Part shown: in pieces, positions 8,134 to 17,655 of the stretch
How the letters are laid out: each line of letters begins with the position of its first letter
Position numbering within the stretch: position 1 is the stretch's first letter
From: Mycolicibacterium setense
GTDB lineage: Bacteria; Actinomycetota; Actinomycetes; Mycobacteriales; Mycobacteriaceae
NCBI RefSeq assembly: GCF_000805385.1
Contig: NZ_JTJW01000008.1
Coordinates: 310,001 to 374,000, forward strand
Reading direction: 5' to 3'
DNA: 64,000 nt
Notes under the pieces: model-generated
The model's input: only the letters and a program-made list of their open reading frames with translations
Database searches by the model: none
Told to the model about the DNA's origin: nothing
Made by a program: the position numbers and the translations under genes

Positions 8134-9746
8134 TGACTCAGCCGGCTGAACAGTTTCTGCCTCCGATGAAGTGGAATGCGTGGGGTGATCCGCAGGCCGC
8201 CAAGCCACTGTCCGACGGAATCCGCACCCTGCTGCAGCAGGCCCTCGGCGTCGAGGCCGCGACAGCCGAAGAGGTGACGCCCGAACAGGTGCAGTTGCGC
8301 CCCTCGGCACTGTCCGAGAACGATCGGAACGCCCTCGCCGCGATCATCGGCGCACAGTATTGCGGTACCGACACCATGTCACGGCTGTTGCATGCCGGCG
8401 GGAAGTCCACACCGGACCTGCTGCGCCGCAACGCTTCAGGGGTTCAGGACGCACCCGACGCGGTGCTGCTTCCGCACACCGAAGAGGAGGTGGCGGCAAT
8501 CCTGGCCCACTGCGGCGAGCACCGAATCGCCGTCGTTCCGTTCGGCGGCGGGACGAGTGTCGTGGGTGGCCTGGATCCGCTGCGCGGGGACTTCGCTGCC
8601 GTCGTCGCGCTGGATCTGCGCCGGTTCGATGAACTGCACAGCCTCGACGAGGCAGCCGGTGAGGCCGAGCTCGGCGCGGGCGTGACCGGACCACAGGCCG
8701 AGGCATTGCTCGGCGCACATGGCTTCTCGCTGGGGCACTTTCCGCAGAGCTTCCAGTTCGCCACCATCGGCGGGTTCGCCGCGACCCGGTCCTCAGGACA
8801 GGATTCTGCCGGATATGGTCGCTTCGACGACATGGTCCGCGGCCTGCGGGCCGTCACTCCGGCCGGCCCGCTGGACCTCGGGCGGGCGCCGGCCTCGGCG
8901 GCCGGCCCGGATCTGCGTCAGCTGCTCCTCGGCTCGGAAGGGGTGTTCGGCATCATCACCCGGGTTCGGGTACGCGTGCATCCGGTACCCGAGACCACAC
9001 GCTACGAGGCCTGGTCCTTCCCGGACTTCGCCACCGGCGCCGAGGCCCTGCGGGCCGTCACTCAGACCGGAACCGGTCCGACGGTGCTCCGCCTGTCCGA
9101 CGAAGCCGAGACCGGAGTGAATCTGGCCACCACGGAAAGCATTGGCGGGCAGAGCATCACCGGCGGCTGCCTGGCCATCACCCTCTTCGAGGGCACCGCG
9201 GCGCACACTGAGAGCCGCCACGCCGAAACCCGGGCCGTCCTCGAAGCTCACGGCGGCACCACGTTGGGCGATGCGCCCGCGCTGGCCTGGGAACACGGCC
9301 GGTTCAATGCCCCGTACCTCCGCGATTCGCTGTTGGCCGCCGGTGCCCTGTGCGAAACACTGGAGACCGCCACCACATGGTCCAACCTGGCCGCGCTCAA
9401 GGCAGCCGTCACCGAGGCGCTGACCACCGCGCTGGCCGAATCCGGCACGCCGGCCCTGGTGATGTGCCACATTTCGCATGTGTACCCCACCGGCGCCTCG
9501 TTGTACTTCACGGTCGTGGCGGCCCAGCGCGGCAATCCGATCGAGCAGTGGCAGGCTGCCAAGAAGGCCGCTTCCGCGGCGATGGTGCGCGGCGGCGGCA
9601 CCATCACCCACCACCATGCGGTCGGCGCCGATCACCGCCCGTGGATGCGTGACGAGGTCGGTGACCTCGGTGTCGCGGTACTGCGGGCCGTCAAGGCCAC
9701 GCTGGACCCGGCCGGAATCCTCAACCCGGGCAAGCTGATTCCGTGA
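8133..9746 (+). CDS. FAD-linked oxidase, alkyl-DHAP-synthase-like (Rv2251-like)
   Basis: A 537-residue oxidase with an FAD_binding_4 (PCMH-type) domain followed by an FAD-oxidase C-terminal domain. Visible motifs are the pyrophosphate loop VPFGGGTSVVGG near residue 135 and IGGFAATRSSGQDSAGYG near 215, the latter typical of alkylglycerone-phosphate-synthase-like enzymes. Human-type homologues make ether lipids, but the mycobacterial activity is not settled. The first ATG probably starts a leaderless message; an alternative ATG at 8166 (MKWNAWGD) has no ribosome site. It is coupled by overlap to the lipid-kinase gene and divergent from the TetR-glpD operon, a coherent glycerol-phosphate/lipid theme. 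Confidence 0.87.
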   Translation: MTQPAEQFLPPMKWNAWGDPQAAKPLSDGIRTLLQQALGVEAATAEEVTPEQVQLRPSALSENDRNALAAIIGAQYCGTDTMSRLLHAGGKSTPDLLRRNASGVQDAPDAVLLPHTEEEVAAILAHCGEHRIAVVPFGGGTSVVGGLDPLRGDFAAVVALDLRRFDELHSLDEAAGEAELGAGVTGPQAEALLGAHGFSLGHFPQSFQFATIGGFAATRSSGQDSAGYGRFDDMVRGLRAVTPAGPLDLGRAPASAAGPDLRQLLLGSEGVFGIITRVRVRVHPVPETTRYEAWSFPDFATGAEALRAVTQTGTGPTVLRLSDEAETGVNLATTESIGGQSITGGCLAITLFEGTAAHTESRHAETRAVLEAHGGTTLGDAPALAWEHGRFNAPYLRDSLLAAGALCETLETATTWSNLAALKAAVTEALTTALAESGTPALVMCHISHVYPTGASLYFTVVAAQRGNPIEQWQAAKKAASAAMVRGGGTITHHHAVGADHRPWMRDEVGDLGVAVLRAVKATLDPAGILNPGKLIP

Positions 9747-10642
9747 ACCAGGTCACGGTCCTGACCAATCCCATGTCGGGGCATGGCAACGCACCGCATG
9801 CGGCCGAGCGGGCTGTCGTTCAGCTCCAGCGACGCGGTATCGACGTCTGCGCGATCGTCGGGACCGATGCCGCGCATGCCCGCCGCCTGGTCGACGATGC
9901 ACTCGACCGCGGCACCGACGCACTCGTGGTGGTCGGCGGCGACGGCGTCATCTCGCTGGCCCTGCAGGCCCTGGCCACGGGCGACGTACCGTTGGGCATC
10001 GTGCCCGCCGGGACGGGCAACGACCATGCCCGCGAATACCGGCTTCCCACAGGTGATCCCGAGGCCGCCGCGGACATTGTCGCCGATGGCCACACCGAGA
10101 CGGTCGACCTCGGCCGCATCCTGGACACCTCCGGCGCGGTCAAGTGGTTCGGCACCGTGATGGCCGCCGGATTCGATTCGCTGGTCAGCGATCGGACCAA
10201 CCGGATGCGGTGGCCACACGGCCGGATGCGCTACAACGTCGCGATGCTCGCCGAGATCTCGAAGCTACGGCTGCTGCCGTTCCGGCTCACGTTCGACGAC
10301 GGTCCGGAGATCCGCACCGACCTCACCCTGGCGGCATTCGGCAACACCCGCAGCTACGGCGGCGGCATGCTGATCTGCCCCGGCGCCGACCATTCGGACG
10401 GCCTGCTCGACGTCACGATGATCACGTCGGCATCTCGGACCAGGCTGATTCGCCTGTTCCCCACCGTTTTCAAGGGCACCCACGTCGATCTCGACGAGGT
10501 GACCACCAAACGCGCCAGGACAGTGCACGTCGAATGTCCGGGCATCAATGCCTACGCCGACGGGGACTTCGCGCTCCCGCTGCCGGTGACAGTGTCCGCG
10601 GTGCCAGAGGCACTGCGGTTGCTCGTGCCCAGGCAGCCCTGA
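9743..10642 (+). CDS. Diacylglycerol/lipid kinase family protein (Rv2252-like)
   Basis: A 299-residue DAGK-catalytic-domain protein that would phosphorylate a lipid alcohol with ATP. The nucleotide motif GGDGV is at 65-69 and GTGND at 90-94, both hallmarks of the DagK/YegS/LCB5 family; the N-terminus NPMSGHGN is also typical. The GTG start overlaps the preceding stop (GTGA). M. tuberculosis Rv2252, which occupies the same position, is reported as a diacylglycerol kinase linked to phosphatidylinositol mannoside synthesis. Its last 91 bases overlap the convergent hydrolase gene. Confidence 0.88.
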   Translation: MNQVTVLTNPMSGHGNAPHAAERAVVQLQRRGIDVCAIVGTDAAHARRLVDDALDRGTDALVVVGGDGVISLALQALATGDVPLGIVPAGTGNDHAREYRLPTGDPEAAADIVADGHTETVDLGRILDTSGAVKWFGTVMAAGFDSLVSDRTNRMRWPHGRMRYNVAMLAEISKLRLLPFRLTFDDGPEIRTDLTLAAFGNTRSYGGGMLICPGADHSDGLLDVTMITSASRTRLIRLFPTVFKGTHVDLDEVTTKRARTVHVECPGINAYADGDFALPLPVTVSAVPEALRLLVPRQP

Positions 10643-11601
10643 GCGAATTCGACAATGCAGTCCTGGGCCTCACGGCTCTCCGGGAGGAAGGGCAGGAAGG
10701 CCGGAAACGCGTGGAGCTGGCCGGGCCAGACCTTGAGTGTGCATGACCGGCCCGCATCGGTCAGCACCTCGTGCATGCGTTCGGCATCGCAGCACAGCGC
10801 CTCGGATTCCGCCGCGATGATCAGGCTCGGCGGAAAATCGGTGAGTACTCCGTTGACCGGTGACAAGGCGTGGGGGTCCGAGTTCTTGGGGCCGACACAC
10901 TCGACGATCATCGGCAGGGCAAGTCCGATTCCCATCCGGTCTGCGGCGAAGTTGCGATGTCCGGCCCGGCGATCGCCGTCGAGTTCGAGCAGCGGACTGA
11001 TGCCGATGACGCCGGCAGGCGCCTCGACTCCTTGCGCCTGAGCGGCGAGAACGGTTGCGAAGGCGAGGAACCCACCCGCAGAGTCGCCCGCCACGACTGT
11101 GTTGGCCGCGTCCGCACCCTGATCCAGCAGCCATCGGTAGGCGCGGAGGCAGTCCGCGACGGACTCGTCGACCGTCACGTCGGGATGCTGTCGGTACTCG
11201 ACGTGCACCACGGGAAGTTTGGTCCGGCGGGCAAGCGCGACCACGACGTGCGAGTGGGTGTCGAAGCCACCGAGGATGAATCCCCCACCGTGCAGGTAGA
11301 GGATGGCACCGTCGGCCAGCGGGCGGTGAGCCGATTCGGCGGTGCGGATGGTCTCGAGGGTGACCCGGCCGAGCGTGACCCGGCTGACCTGCAGGCCCCG
11401 CCGCGGGCGCAGGCGCTGGAGTCGCGCGAGCGCGTTGATGCGGCGGCCGATCGCGGTGAGGCGGTCCTCGGCTGATCGATCTCCTTGGTAGGCAACCGAT
11501 CTGCGCACCTGGGCGAGGATGGTTCGGTGGGCGATGGCGTAGCACGCACGGGACCTGCGGCTGGGGCGTCGTGTCGACAGTGCGGTGGGCGGTGATGCCA
11601 T
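10552..11601 (-). CDS. Alpha/beta hydrolase, hormone-sensitive-lipase type esterase
   Basis: A 349-residue esterase/lipase of the HSL (Lip) family. The oxyanion motif HGGG is at residues 104-107 and the nucleophile Ser174 lies in GDSAGG; a late His (GQLHAFP) would complete the triad. The ATG at 11601 is five bases after GGAG; the GTG one codon earlier is too close to that site. It reads convergently into the last 91 bases of the lipid-kinase gene, with an unusual Ser/Thr/Gly tail there, so the true C-terminus might be read-through of a recently altered stop. It forms a block with the TetR, SDR and monooxygenase genes. Confidence 0.88.
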   Translation of the reverse strand: MASPPTALSTRRPSRRSRACYAIAHRTILAQVRRSVAYQGDRSAEDRLTAIGRRINALARLQRLRPRRGLQVSRVTLGRVTLETIRTAESAHRPLADGAILYLHGGGFILGGFDTHSHVVVALARRTKLPVVHVEYRQHPDVTVDESVADCLRAYRWLLDQGADAANTVVAGDSAGGFLAFATVLAAQAQGVEAPAGVIGISPLLELDGDRRAGHRNFAADRMGIGLALPMIVECVGPKNSDPHALSPVNGVLTDFPPSLIIAAESEALCCDAERMHEVLTDAGRSCTLKVWPGQLHAFPAFLPFLPESREAQDCIVEFAQGCLGTSNRSASGTADTVTGSGSAKSPSA

Positions 11602-11650
11602 CACTACTCCTTCGGTTGCTCGGGCATCTGTTCAGGTATCGCCGGCGGTT

Positions 11651-12298
11651 TCAGCCGACGGGTCGCTCGGTCTCGCCAAGTGCGGCAAGCAGTTTCACGA
11701 GGTGCCCGAAGGCGTCGGTGAACGGTCGCGCAGGCACCGAGGGGTCGATGGCCCGCTGGATGCCGAGGCCGATCCCGGCACTGAGCAGCAGGTTACCGAG
11801 GTCTTCCAAGCTCGCTGTCACTTCCTTGTCCGCCAATTGCGCTTCGGTGAGGCCGAGTTCGGCCGACATCGACTGCAGCACGTCGAGGACCATCTGCGCG
11901 GCCTCGTTGCGCAATGCGGTGATCATCTGGGCGAGCTCGGGATTGTTCCGTGACAGCACCGCGAATTCCAGTTCGAGCATGGTCCAGCCGACGTCGCCCG
12001 CTGTACGCTCGAGCCACGCACTCAATGCCGCCACCCGGCTTTCCAGTTCCGCATCGGAGATCGCGAGCGCGGCCATCTCGGCGAACTTCTCGCGATGGAT
12101 CAGCTCGAGGACGTCGCGGCACAGATTGGGCTTACTGCCGAAGTTGGAGTACACGGCGCCCTTTGAAAAGCCGGCGTCGTCGGCGATGTCTTCGAGGCTG
12201 GTAGCCGCGTACCCGTGGCGCAGAAACCGCTGTTTGGCGGCCTCCAGGAGTTCGGCCCGCGTCTGTTCCTGGCGTTGAGCCCTGGTCAGCCGCGGCAT
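11651..12298 (-). CDS. TetR-family transcriptional regulator
   Basis: A 215-residue TetR regulator with the helix-turn-helix at residues ~33-55 (TSLEDIADDAGFSKGAVYSN). It is followed after 49 bases by the hydrolase gene on the same strand and is divergent from the SDR-monooxygenase pair, so it is the natural regulator of both. The 105-base divergent gap carries spaced GTATT copies listed separately. The C-terminal ligand domain is ordinary. Confidence 0.9.
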   Translation of the reverse strand: MPRLTRAQRQEQTRAELLEAAKQRFLRHGYAATSLEDIADDAGFSKGAVYSNFGSKPNLCRDVLELIHREKFAEMAALAISDAELESRVAALSAWLERTAGDVGWTMLELEFAVLSRNNPELAQMITALRNEAAQMVLDVLQSMSAELGLTEAQLADKEVTASLEDLGNLLLSAGIGLGIQRAIDPSVPARPFTDAFGHLVKLLAALGETERPVG

Positions 12299-12328
12299 CC
12301 GCTGATGATAGATCGCAGTGGAACCCGG

Positions 12329-12369
12329 GTATTGAATTAACTCAAAGTATTCAGATACCGTCAGTATTC
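12329..12369. promoter_or_regulatory. Possible TetR operator array upstream of SDR gene
   Basis: Three GTATT words occur at 12329, 12347 and 12364, spaced 18 and 17 bases, and the middle one is part of the inverted repeat GTATTCAGATAC (12347-12358). The sequence is notably A+T-rich for this genome and lies between the divergent TetR and SDR genes. Helical-turn-like spacing and dyad symmetry suggest regulator binding. The arms are short, so this is tentative. Confidence 0.35.
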
Positions 12370-12403
12370 GAAGCGTGGGGCCACGACTTCAGGGAGGCAT
12401 GAC

Positions 12404-13288
12404 GTGCGGTTTTCAAGGTCGCAAGGATCGGTCGACGGGGCGGTGGTGGTCATCACCGGCGGTGCGCGGGGCATCGGCGCCAAGACCGCTGACCTCTTTT
12501 CCGCCCGTGGTGCCACGGTACGGATCGGCGACATCGACGCCGACGTAGCTGCCACGACGGCAGCGGCTATCCCGCGCTGCAGGGCGGCATACCTCGATGT
12601 CACGCAGCGGACGTCGTGGGACCGCTTCGTCGCGGACGCCATCGCTGAATCAGGCCGCATCGACATCCTGGTCAACAACGCCGGCGTCATGCCTCTCGGT
12701 GCGTTCGACGCCGAGCCGGAGGCCACCACTGACCTGACCCTCGACGTCAACGTGCGCGGGGTCCTGAACGGTATGCGCGCCGTTGTCCCGTCGATGCTGG
12801 CCCGCGGACGCGGTCACATCGTCAATGTGGCGTCGATGGCGGGGATGATCCCGATCCCGGGCATGGTGACCTACAACGCCAGCAAGTACGCCGCCCTGGG
12901 CGCCTCGCTCGCGGCGCGTCGTGAGTACGCGGCAACAGGGGTCACGGTGTCGGCCGTGTTGCCATCGGCGGTCCGCACCGAGCTCACCTCCGGTGTGCCG
13001 CTCGGAAACGGCCTTCCCACCGTCGATCCCGATGACGTCGCGCGGGCAATCCTCAAGACCGTCCGCACCCGCGCTGCCCGCACGTCCGTCCCGGGTTGGG
13101 TCGCTCCCGGGTGGGCACTCGTCGACGCCCTCGTCCCCGAAGCGCTGCAACGCGCCGTCCGAGACAGGATCGACGACCGCCGCGCGCTGAGCGCCCTCGA
13201 CGAGCAGGCCCGGTCGGCATACCTGCAGCGCCTCGACCGCCAGTCGAACGATCGTGCCGCACAGCCCGATTCCGGCCAGGCCCGGTAA
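12404..13288 (+). CDS. Short-chain dehydrogenase/reductase
   Basis: A 294-residue SDR. The nucleotide motif TGGARGIG is near residue 17 and the catalytic YNASK near 161; NNAGV is also present. The GTG start has a strong GGGAGG six bases upstream. Its stop overlaps the monooxygenase start by one base (TAATG), so the two enzymes are coupled. SDR, Baeyer-Villiger-type monooxygenase and esterase in one locus resemble the composition of the M. tuberculosis mymA operon: alcohol to ketone, ketone to ester, ester hydrolysis. That pathway is inference. Confidence 0.9.
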   Translation: MRFSRSQGSVDGAVVVITGGARGIGAKTADLFSARGATVRIGDIDADVAATTAAAIPRCRAAYLDVTQRTSWDRFVADAIAESGRIDILVNNAGVMPLGAFDAEPEATTDLTLDVNVRGVLNGMRAVVPSMLARGRGHIVNVASMAGMIPIPGMVTYNASKYAALGASLAARREYAATGVTVSAVLPSAVRTELTSGVPLGNGLPTVDPDDVARAILKTVRTRAARTSVPGWVAPGWALVDALVPEALQRAVRDRIDDRRALSALDEQARSAYLQRLDRQSNDRAAQPDSGQAR

Positions 13289-14739
13289 TGCGCGAGGTCC
13301 GTATCGTCGTCATCGGTGCCGGGATGGCCGGCATCGCCACCGCCTATACGCTCAAACAAGCCGGATTCACCAATTTCACGATGCTGGAAAAGGGTTCAGA
13401 CGTCGGCGGCGTCTGGCACTGGAATCGCTATCCCGGGCTCACCTGCGACGTTCCGTCACAGATCTACCAGTTCTCGTTCGCACCCAAACCTGACTGGAGC
13501 CACATCTGGGCCGGCGGGGACGACATCCAGCGCTACCATCGCGACGTCGTCGAACGGTTCGGTCTCGACGCGCATCTGCGGTGCAACACCGAGGTGACCG
13601 AGGCTCGTTACGACAGCGCCACGACATCGTGGACGCTGACCACCGGCGACGGCGACACGCTGACGGCCGATTTCGTCATCTGTGCCACCGGTGTGCTGCA
13701 TCACCCGTCGATACCCGAGATCCCCGGCATGGACAACTTCGCAGGGCAGATCGTGCACACCGCGCGGTGGGATCCGGAATTGGTGACCGACGGCAGGCGC
13801 ATCGCCGTGATCGGTACGGGATCCACTGGTGTCCAGGTGGTCTCGGCCCTCCAACCGAAAGCCCGCACGCTCGTGCACTTCGCGCGTTCACCCCAGTGGA
13901 TCCTGTGGGCACCGATGTTCCTGCGCCAGTCCTCGCTCCTCGCCAAGGCACTGAGCCGGCGGCCGCAGTGGCATGACGTCCTCTACCGGCGCCTGCAGTG
14001 GGCGTCCCAGATCCTCGCCGATGTCGTGACGACGCCGTCGTGGCGGCGCCGGCTGGTGCAGTCCTATGCCAGGTTCAGCCTTGCCGCCCAGGTTCGCGAC
14101 CCCGCACTCCGCGCGAAACTCACCCCGGACTACGAGCCGCTGTGCAAACGGCAGGTGATCTCGGGCTCGTATTACCGTGCCATCAAACGGCCCAACGCCA
14201 GCCTGGTCGACGCTCCCATCCGGGAGTTCACCGCCACGGGAATCCGCACTGCCGACGGTAACCACCACGATGCCGATGTGGTGGTACTGGCCACCGGATT
14301 TCAGGCGCACAACTACATGCGCCCCATGACGGTGGTGGGCCGCGACGGCATCACAATCGACCAAGCGTGGATCAACGGGCCACGCGCGTACCGCATGACG
14401 GCGATCCCCGGGTTCCCGAACCTGTTCACCGTGCTGGGACCGAACTCGCCCACGGGGTCGATCCCGCTGCAGTATTCGGCCGAACTCACCGCCCGCTATA
14501 TCGTGAACTGGCTCAAGCACTTCGAGAACGGAGAGCTCTCCGAGGTCGAGGTGACCGAGCAGGCCACCGACGAGTTCAACGCCGCGGTCGCCGACGGCCT
14601 CGGCCCGACGGTGTGGAACACCGGCTGCAATTCCTGGTACTTCACCGACGCCGGCACCATCGATCTGTGGCCCTTCGACAGGGGCACCCTCACCCGGATG
14701 CTGGCCGAACCCGAACCGGCCCACTACCGGACCAGGTGA
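13288..14739 (+). CDS. Flavin monooxygenase, Baeyer-Villiger type
   Basis: A 483-residue FAD/NADPH monooxygenase. The FAD site GAGMAG is at residues 10-15, the NADP site GTGSTG at 176-181. Between them F151-A-G153-QIV-H157-TAR-W161 exactly fits the type I Baeyer-Villiger fingerprint FxGxxxHxxxW. The start ATG overlaps the SDR stop; a longer upstream frame lies wholly inside the SDR gene and is rejected. It would insert oxygen into a ketone, aldehyde or perhaps a thioether; the substrate is unknown. Confidence 0.9.
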   Translation: MREVRIVVIGAGMAGIATAYTLKQAGFTNFTMLEKGSDVGGVWHWNRYPGLTCDVPSQIYQFSFAPKPDWSHIWAGGDDIQRYHRDVVERFGLDAHLRCNTEVTEARYDSATTSWTLTTGDGDTLTADFVICATGVLHHPSIPEIPGMDNFAGQIVHTARWDPELVTDGRRIAVIGTGSTGVQVVSALQPKARTLVHFARSPQWILWAPMFLRQSSLLAKALSRRPQWHDVLYRRLQWASQILADVVTTPSWRRRLVQSYARFSLAAQVRDPALRAKLTPDYEPLCKRQVISGSYYRAIKRPNASLVDAPIREFTATGIRTADGNHHDADVVVLATGFQAHNYMRPMTVVGRDGITIDQAWINGPRAYRMTAIPGFPNLFTVLGPNSPTGSIPLQYSAELTARYIVNWLKHFENGELSEVEVTEQATDEFNAAVADGLGPTVWNTGCNSWYFTDAGTIDLWPFDRGTLTRMLAEPEPAHYRTR

Positions 14740-14840
14740 GGCGAGACAGCGCGATTCACGCCCGCACCTCTGCGAATCGGCGTGTTTGCCCGACGCCGCG
14801 AACGGCACACGGTACGTTGCGCTTGGGCCGGGGTTTTTGA

Positions 14841-17129
14841 GTGAGTGGACTGGTACGGAGCTTCATGGAATCGACCAAATACATCGGCCGCGTCGGCGCA
14901 CTGGCCGTTGCTCTCGGCATCGGAACGGCATTGACCTCGGGGACCGGAATCGCGTGGGCCGAAGGCGGATCCGGCGATTCCGGCAAACCCAGTGCCGGCA
15001 CCTCCGAGGGCGCCACCTCGAGCTCGGGCCCGAAGAAGAAGCCTGGCAAACCTTCGGACGTCAAGAAGCCCACCGACACTGCGCCGTCGGGCGCCTTGTC
15101 GAAGATCGGCGAGCGGGTACGGCAGGAGGTCTCCGCCAGCCTGGACGACGTCGGCGATGCGATCAAGCGCGCGCAGGGCCGGCTGGACTCCACGCGCACG
15201 TCGTCGAGCAAGCCGACGACCAAGGCACGGAGCAAGTCTCAGCGCACGATCACCGGTGTGCTCGGCACCGGCGAAAAATCGGACACCGCAGACAATGCCG
15301 ATACCACCAAGATCATCCCGGAGTCCGCGACCACTGCGCCCGCTCTGAAGGGCGCACAACAGCCCCGCGCGGTGGTGGTACGGCTGCGAGAGGTCGCCGA
15401 GAAAGTGACCGAGCGCAGCCTCGACGTCGCCTCGACACCGCGGCGTGGTACCACCTCATCCGACGCCCCGGCCGCCTCGCGGGGGACGACGACGGCGCCT
15501 GCGGTGCCGGCGTCCATTCCTGAGCCCGCCGCGCCCAAGATCGCCGCACCGCCGGTGGTTTCGGCACTGCTGAGCGTCGCCGGTCTGGCACCGTTCGGCG
15601 CCGGCACCAGCCCGGTGGCGCCCGCCCAGTCCCCCGCACTCTGGGCCATGATGGCCTGGACGCGAAAGGAATTCGAGCGGTCGATCAGTCCACTGAGTTC
15701 CCGCATCACCTCGGCCAAGGATGCCGCCTCGGTGGTCGCCGAGGGCGAGATCCAGCCGATGGCCGCCGTCAGCCCCACTGCGGCTGTGCAGACCGATGAT
15801 CTGACGCCCAAGCCTCAAGTCCCGGCGTCGCTGGCCAACTACACGGAGAAGCTGGGGTGGGTCACCGGGCCTGGCTTCACCGACCACTGGTACGTGGCGG
15901 GCACCGACCTGGGCATCATGTGGAACAGCGGCTACACCGATCCCGAGACCGGCAAGCCGATCATCTACACGCTGTTCGGCGATACCTACAGTGAGCCGGG
16001 CATGGCAGGTGACTGGCGCAACAACGTGTTGTTCCGCACCGTCGATTCCGACCTGAGCGACGGTCTCCAGTTCAGCGATGCGCTGATCCACGCTGGCGCC
16101 AAACCGGGCGTGCCCGGCACTCCGACCTGGTACGGCACCGGTGGCGATCCGGCGGGTGCGGCACAGATCATCTACGATCCGGGCGGCCTCAACGGACTGT
16201 TCGGCACCACATACACGATGATTCCGACCTCGGCGATCGCGATCGAAAACCCCGATATCGACGGCGGTTACACGCAGTACGCCACCGTGATGTCGATCCG
16301 TACGTGGGATAACCCCGGTAGCTGGACCACCAACTACTCCGGTATCGCCTACTCCGACGACGGCGGGAAGACCTGGACCGTCGACCCCGAGACGGTGCGT
16401 TCATCGGGCTGGTTCCGCTCGAGTAAGCCCTACGTACCGGGCGACGAGCACTTCCAGCAGAACGCTCTGGTGATGTCGGATGATCCGACCGATCCCTACG
16501 TCTACGTGTACGGAACCCCGTCGGGCAGGCAGGGTTCGGCGTACGTGGCCCGGGTGGAGAAGGACCAGATCATGAATCTGGAGGCCTACGAGTACTGGGC
16601 CGGTGAAGATTCGAGCGGTGCGGGGCAGTGGGTGAGCGGTGACCCATCGGCGGCGGTTCCGGTGTTCGGTTCCAGCAGAACCGATTTCCTGCCGACGGTG
16701 TACCGAGTCGCGGACTTCTTCACATTCGGCTTGTTCACCAAGATCGCCAATGGCATCTGGGTCGGCGGCCTGCCCACCGGAGGCAATGTCAGCGAAATGT
16801 CGGTGCAGTACAACGAGTATCTGGGCAAGTACGTCGTGCTCTACACCGATGGCGGTAACAACGTGGTGATGCGGGTGTCGGATTCACCGCAGGGTGAATG
16901 GTCGGACACCACGACCCTGGTGAACAACAACCTGACCACCAACACCGGCATGTATGCGCCCATGGTCCACCCGATGTCGGGCACCGACTACTTCAACACC
17001 GTCGATGCCAACGGCAACGTCGTGCAGGATAATTCGCACTATCTGTACTACAACCTGTCCTACTGGGGTGACTACAACGTCCGGTTGATGCAGACCGACC
17101 TGGCCACGATGAAGACGGTCTCGGTATAG
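14841..17129 (+). CDS. Secreted DUF4185 protein with long low-complexity linker
   Basis: A 762-residue exported protein. An N-terminal hydrophobic stretch (VGALAVALGIGTALTSGTG) ends at a likely cleavage site AWA. Residues ~35-310 are rich in Lys, Pro, Ala, Ser and Thr with no obvious fold. Residues ~330-760 form a DUF4185 domain, whose motifs FGDTYS, WYGTGGD and YSDDGGKTW resemble five-bladed sialidase-like proteins. The GTG start is used here; an ATG eight codons later would still give the signal peptide. Many mycobacterial cell-surface proteins share this design. Function is unknown. Confidence 0.85.
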   Translation: MSGLVRSFMESTKYIGRVGALAVALGIGTALTSGTGIAWAEGGSGDSGKPSAGTSEGATSSSGPKKKPGKPSDVKKPTDTAPSGALSKIGERVRQEVSASLDDVGDAIKRAQGRLDSTRTSSSKPTTKARSKSQRTITGVLGTGEKSDTADNADTTKIIPESATTAPALKGAQQPRAVVVRLREVAEKVTERSLDVASTPRRGTTSSDAPAASRGTTTAPAVPASIPEPAAPKIAAPPVVSALLSVAGLAPFGAGTSPVAPAQSPALWAMMAWTRKEFERSISPLSSRITSAKDAASVVAEGEIQPMAAVSPTAAVQTDDLTPKPQVPASLANYTEKLGWVTGPGFTDHWYVAGTDLGIMWNSGYTDPETGKPIIYTLFGDTYSEPGMAGDWRNNVLFRTVDSDLSDGLQFSDALIHAGAKPGVPGTPTWYGTGGDPAGAAQIIYDPGGLNGLFGTTYTMIPTSAIAIENPDIDGGYTQYATVMSIRTWDNPGSWTTNYSGIAYSDDGGKTWTVDPETVRSSGWFRSSKPYVPGDEHFQQNALVMSDDPTDPYVYVYGTPSGRQGSAYVARVEKDQIMNLEAYEYWAGEDSSGAGQWVSGDPSAAVPVFGSSRTDFLPTVYRVADFFTFGLFTKIANGIWVGGLPTGGNVSEMSVQYNEYLGKYVVLYTDGGNNVVMRVSDSPQGEWSDTTTLVNNNLTTNTGMYAPMVHPMSGTDYFNTVDANGNVVQDNSHYLYYNLSYWGDYNVRLMQTDLATMKTVSV

Positions 17130-17132
17130 ACG

Positions 17133-17651
17133 ATGTGCCGATCACTTGCGTTGGGTGCGGCGGCCATCGCGGTCGCACTCAGCACAAGTGCCTGCGCGCA
17201 CGCCGATCCTGAACCGGTGCCGCCCGGGCCTCCGGAAACGTCGGCACCACAACCGGATGCCGCGTGCGCCAAAAGCCTTGCCGGAACGTTTACCTCCGCC
17301 GATCCAGGCCAACTCGGCAACAATCGGCGCCTATTGATGTGCGACGGCGCCATCTGGCAGGCATTCGGTGGCCCCTATCCCTCGTCGGACCGCTGGCTGA
17401 CCACCGGGCCCACACTGATCCTGCACGGACAGGGCCGACGGAACCCGGAAGCCAGGGCCGGTACCTGGTTGGGGGTCCCACAGACCGCCGAAGCGCGGTG
17501 CACTGTCGAGGTTGTCGACGTCTTGGGCGCCGGCGAGACGTCGGAGCCCGAGACGTTCAGCGCCGAACCGGGCCAGTCGCTGACCTTTGAGATCAGCGAC
17601 CACATGTTCACGACGAAGCTCAGCGGCTACTGCCTCTGGGCGCGTAGCTGA
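17133..17651 (+). CDS. Small secreted protein of unknown function
   Basis: A 172-residue protein with a signal peptide (LALGAAAIAVALSTSACAHA) and a mature part with paired cysteines. The Cys in TSAC might be lipidated, but the lipobox is imperfect, so simple export is as likely. It begins three bases after the DUF4185 stop and is probably co-expressed with it. I do not recognise the family. Features seen: a Pro-rich stretch after the signal and four spaced cysteines in the mature region. Confidence 0.7.
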   Translation: MCRSLALGAAAIAVALSTSACAHADPEPVPPGPPETSAPQPDAACAKSLAGTFTSADPGQLGNNRRLLMCDGAIWQAFGGPYPSSDRWLTTGPTLILHGQGRRNPEARAGTWLGVPQTAEARCTVEVVDVLGAGETSEPETFSAEPGQSLTFEISDHMFTTKLSGYCLWARS

Positions 17652-17655
17652 CGAG

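Noticed and set aside
13096..13287. Extra 64 Arg/Pro-rich residues at the N-terminus of the Baeyer-Villiger-type enzyme
   Set aside because: They lie inside the SDR gene in another frame; the ATG overlapping the SDR stop gives a normal FAD-binding N-terminus.
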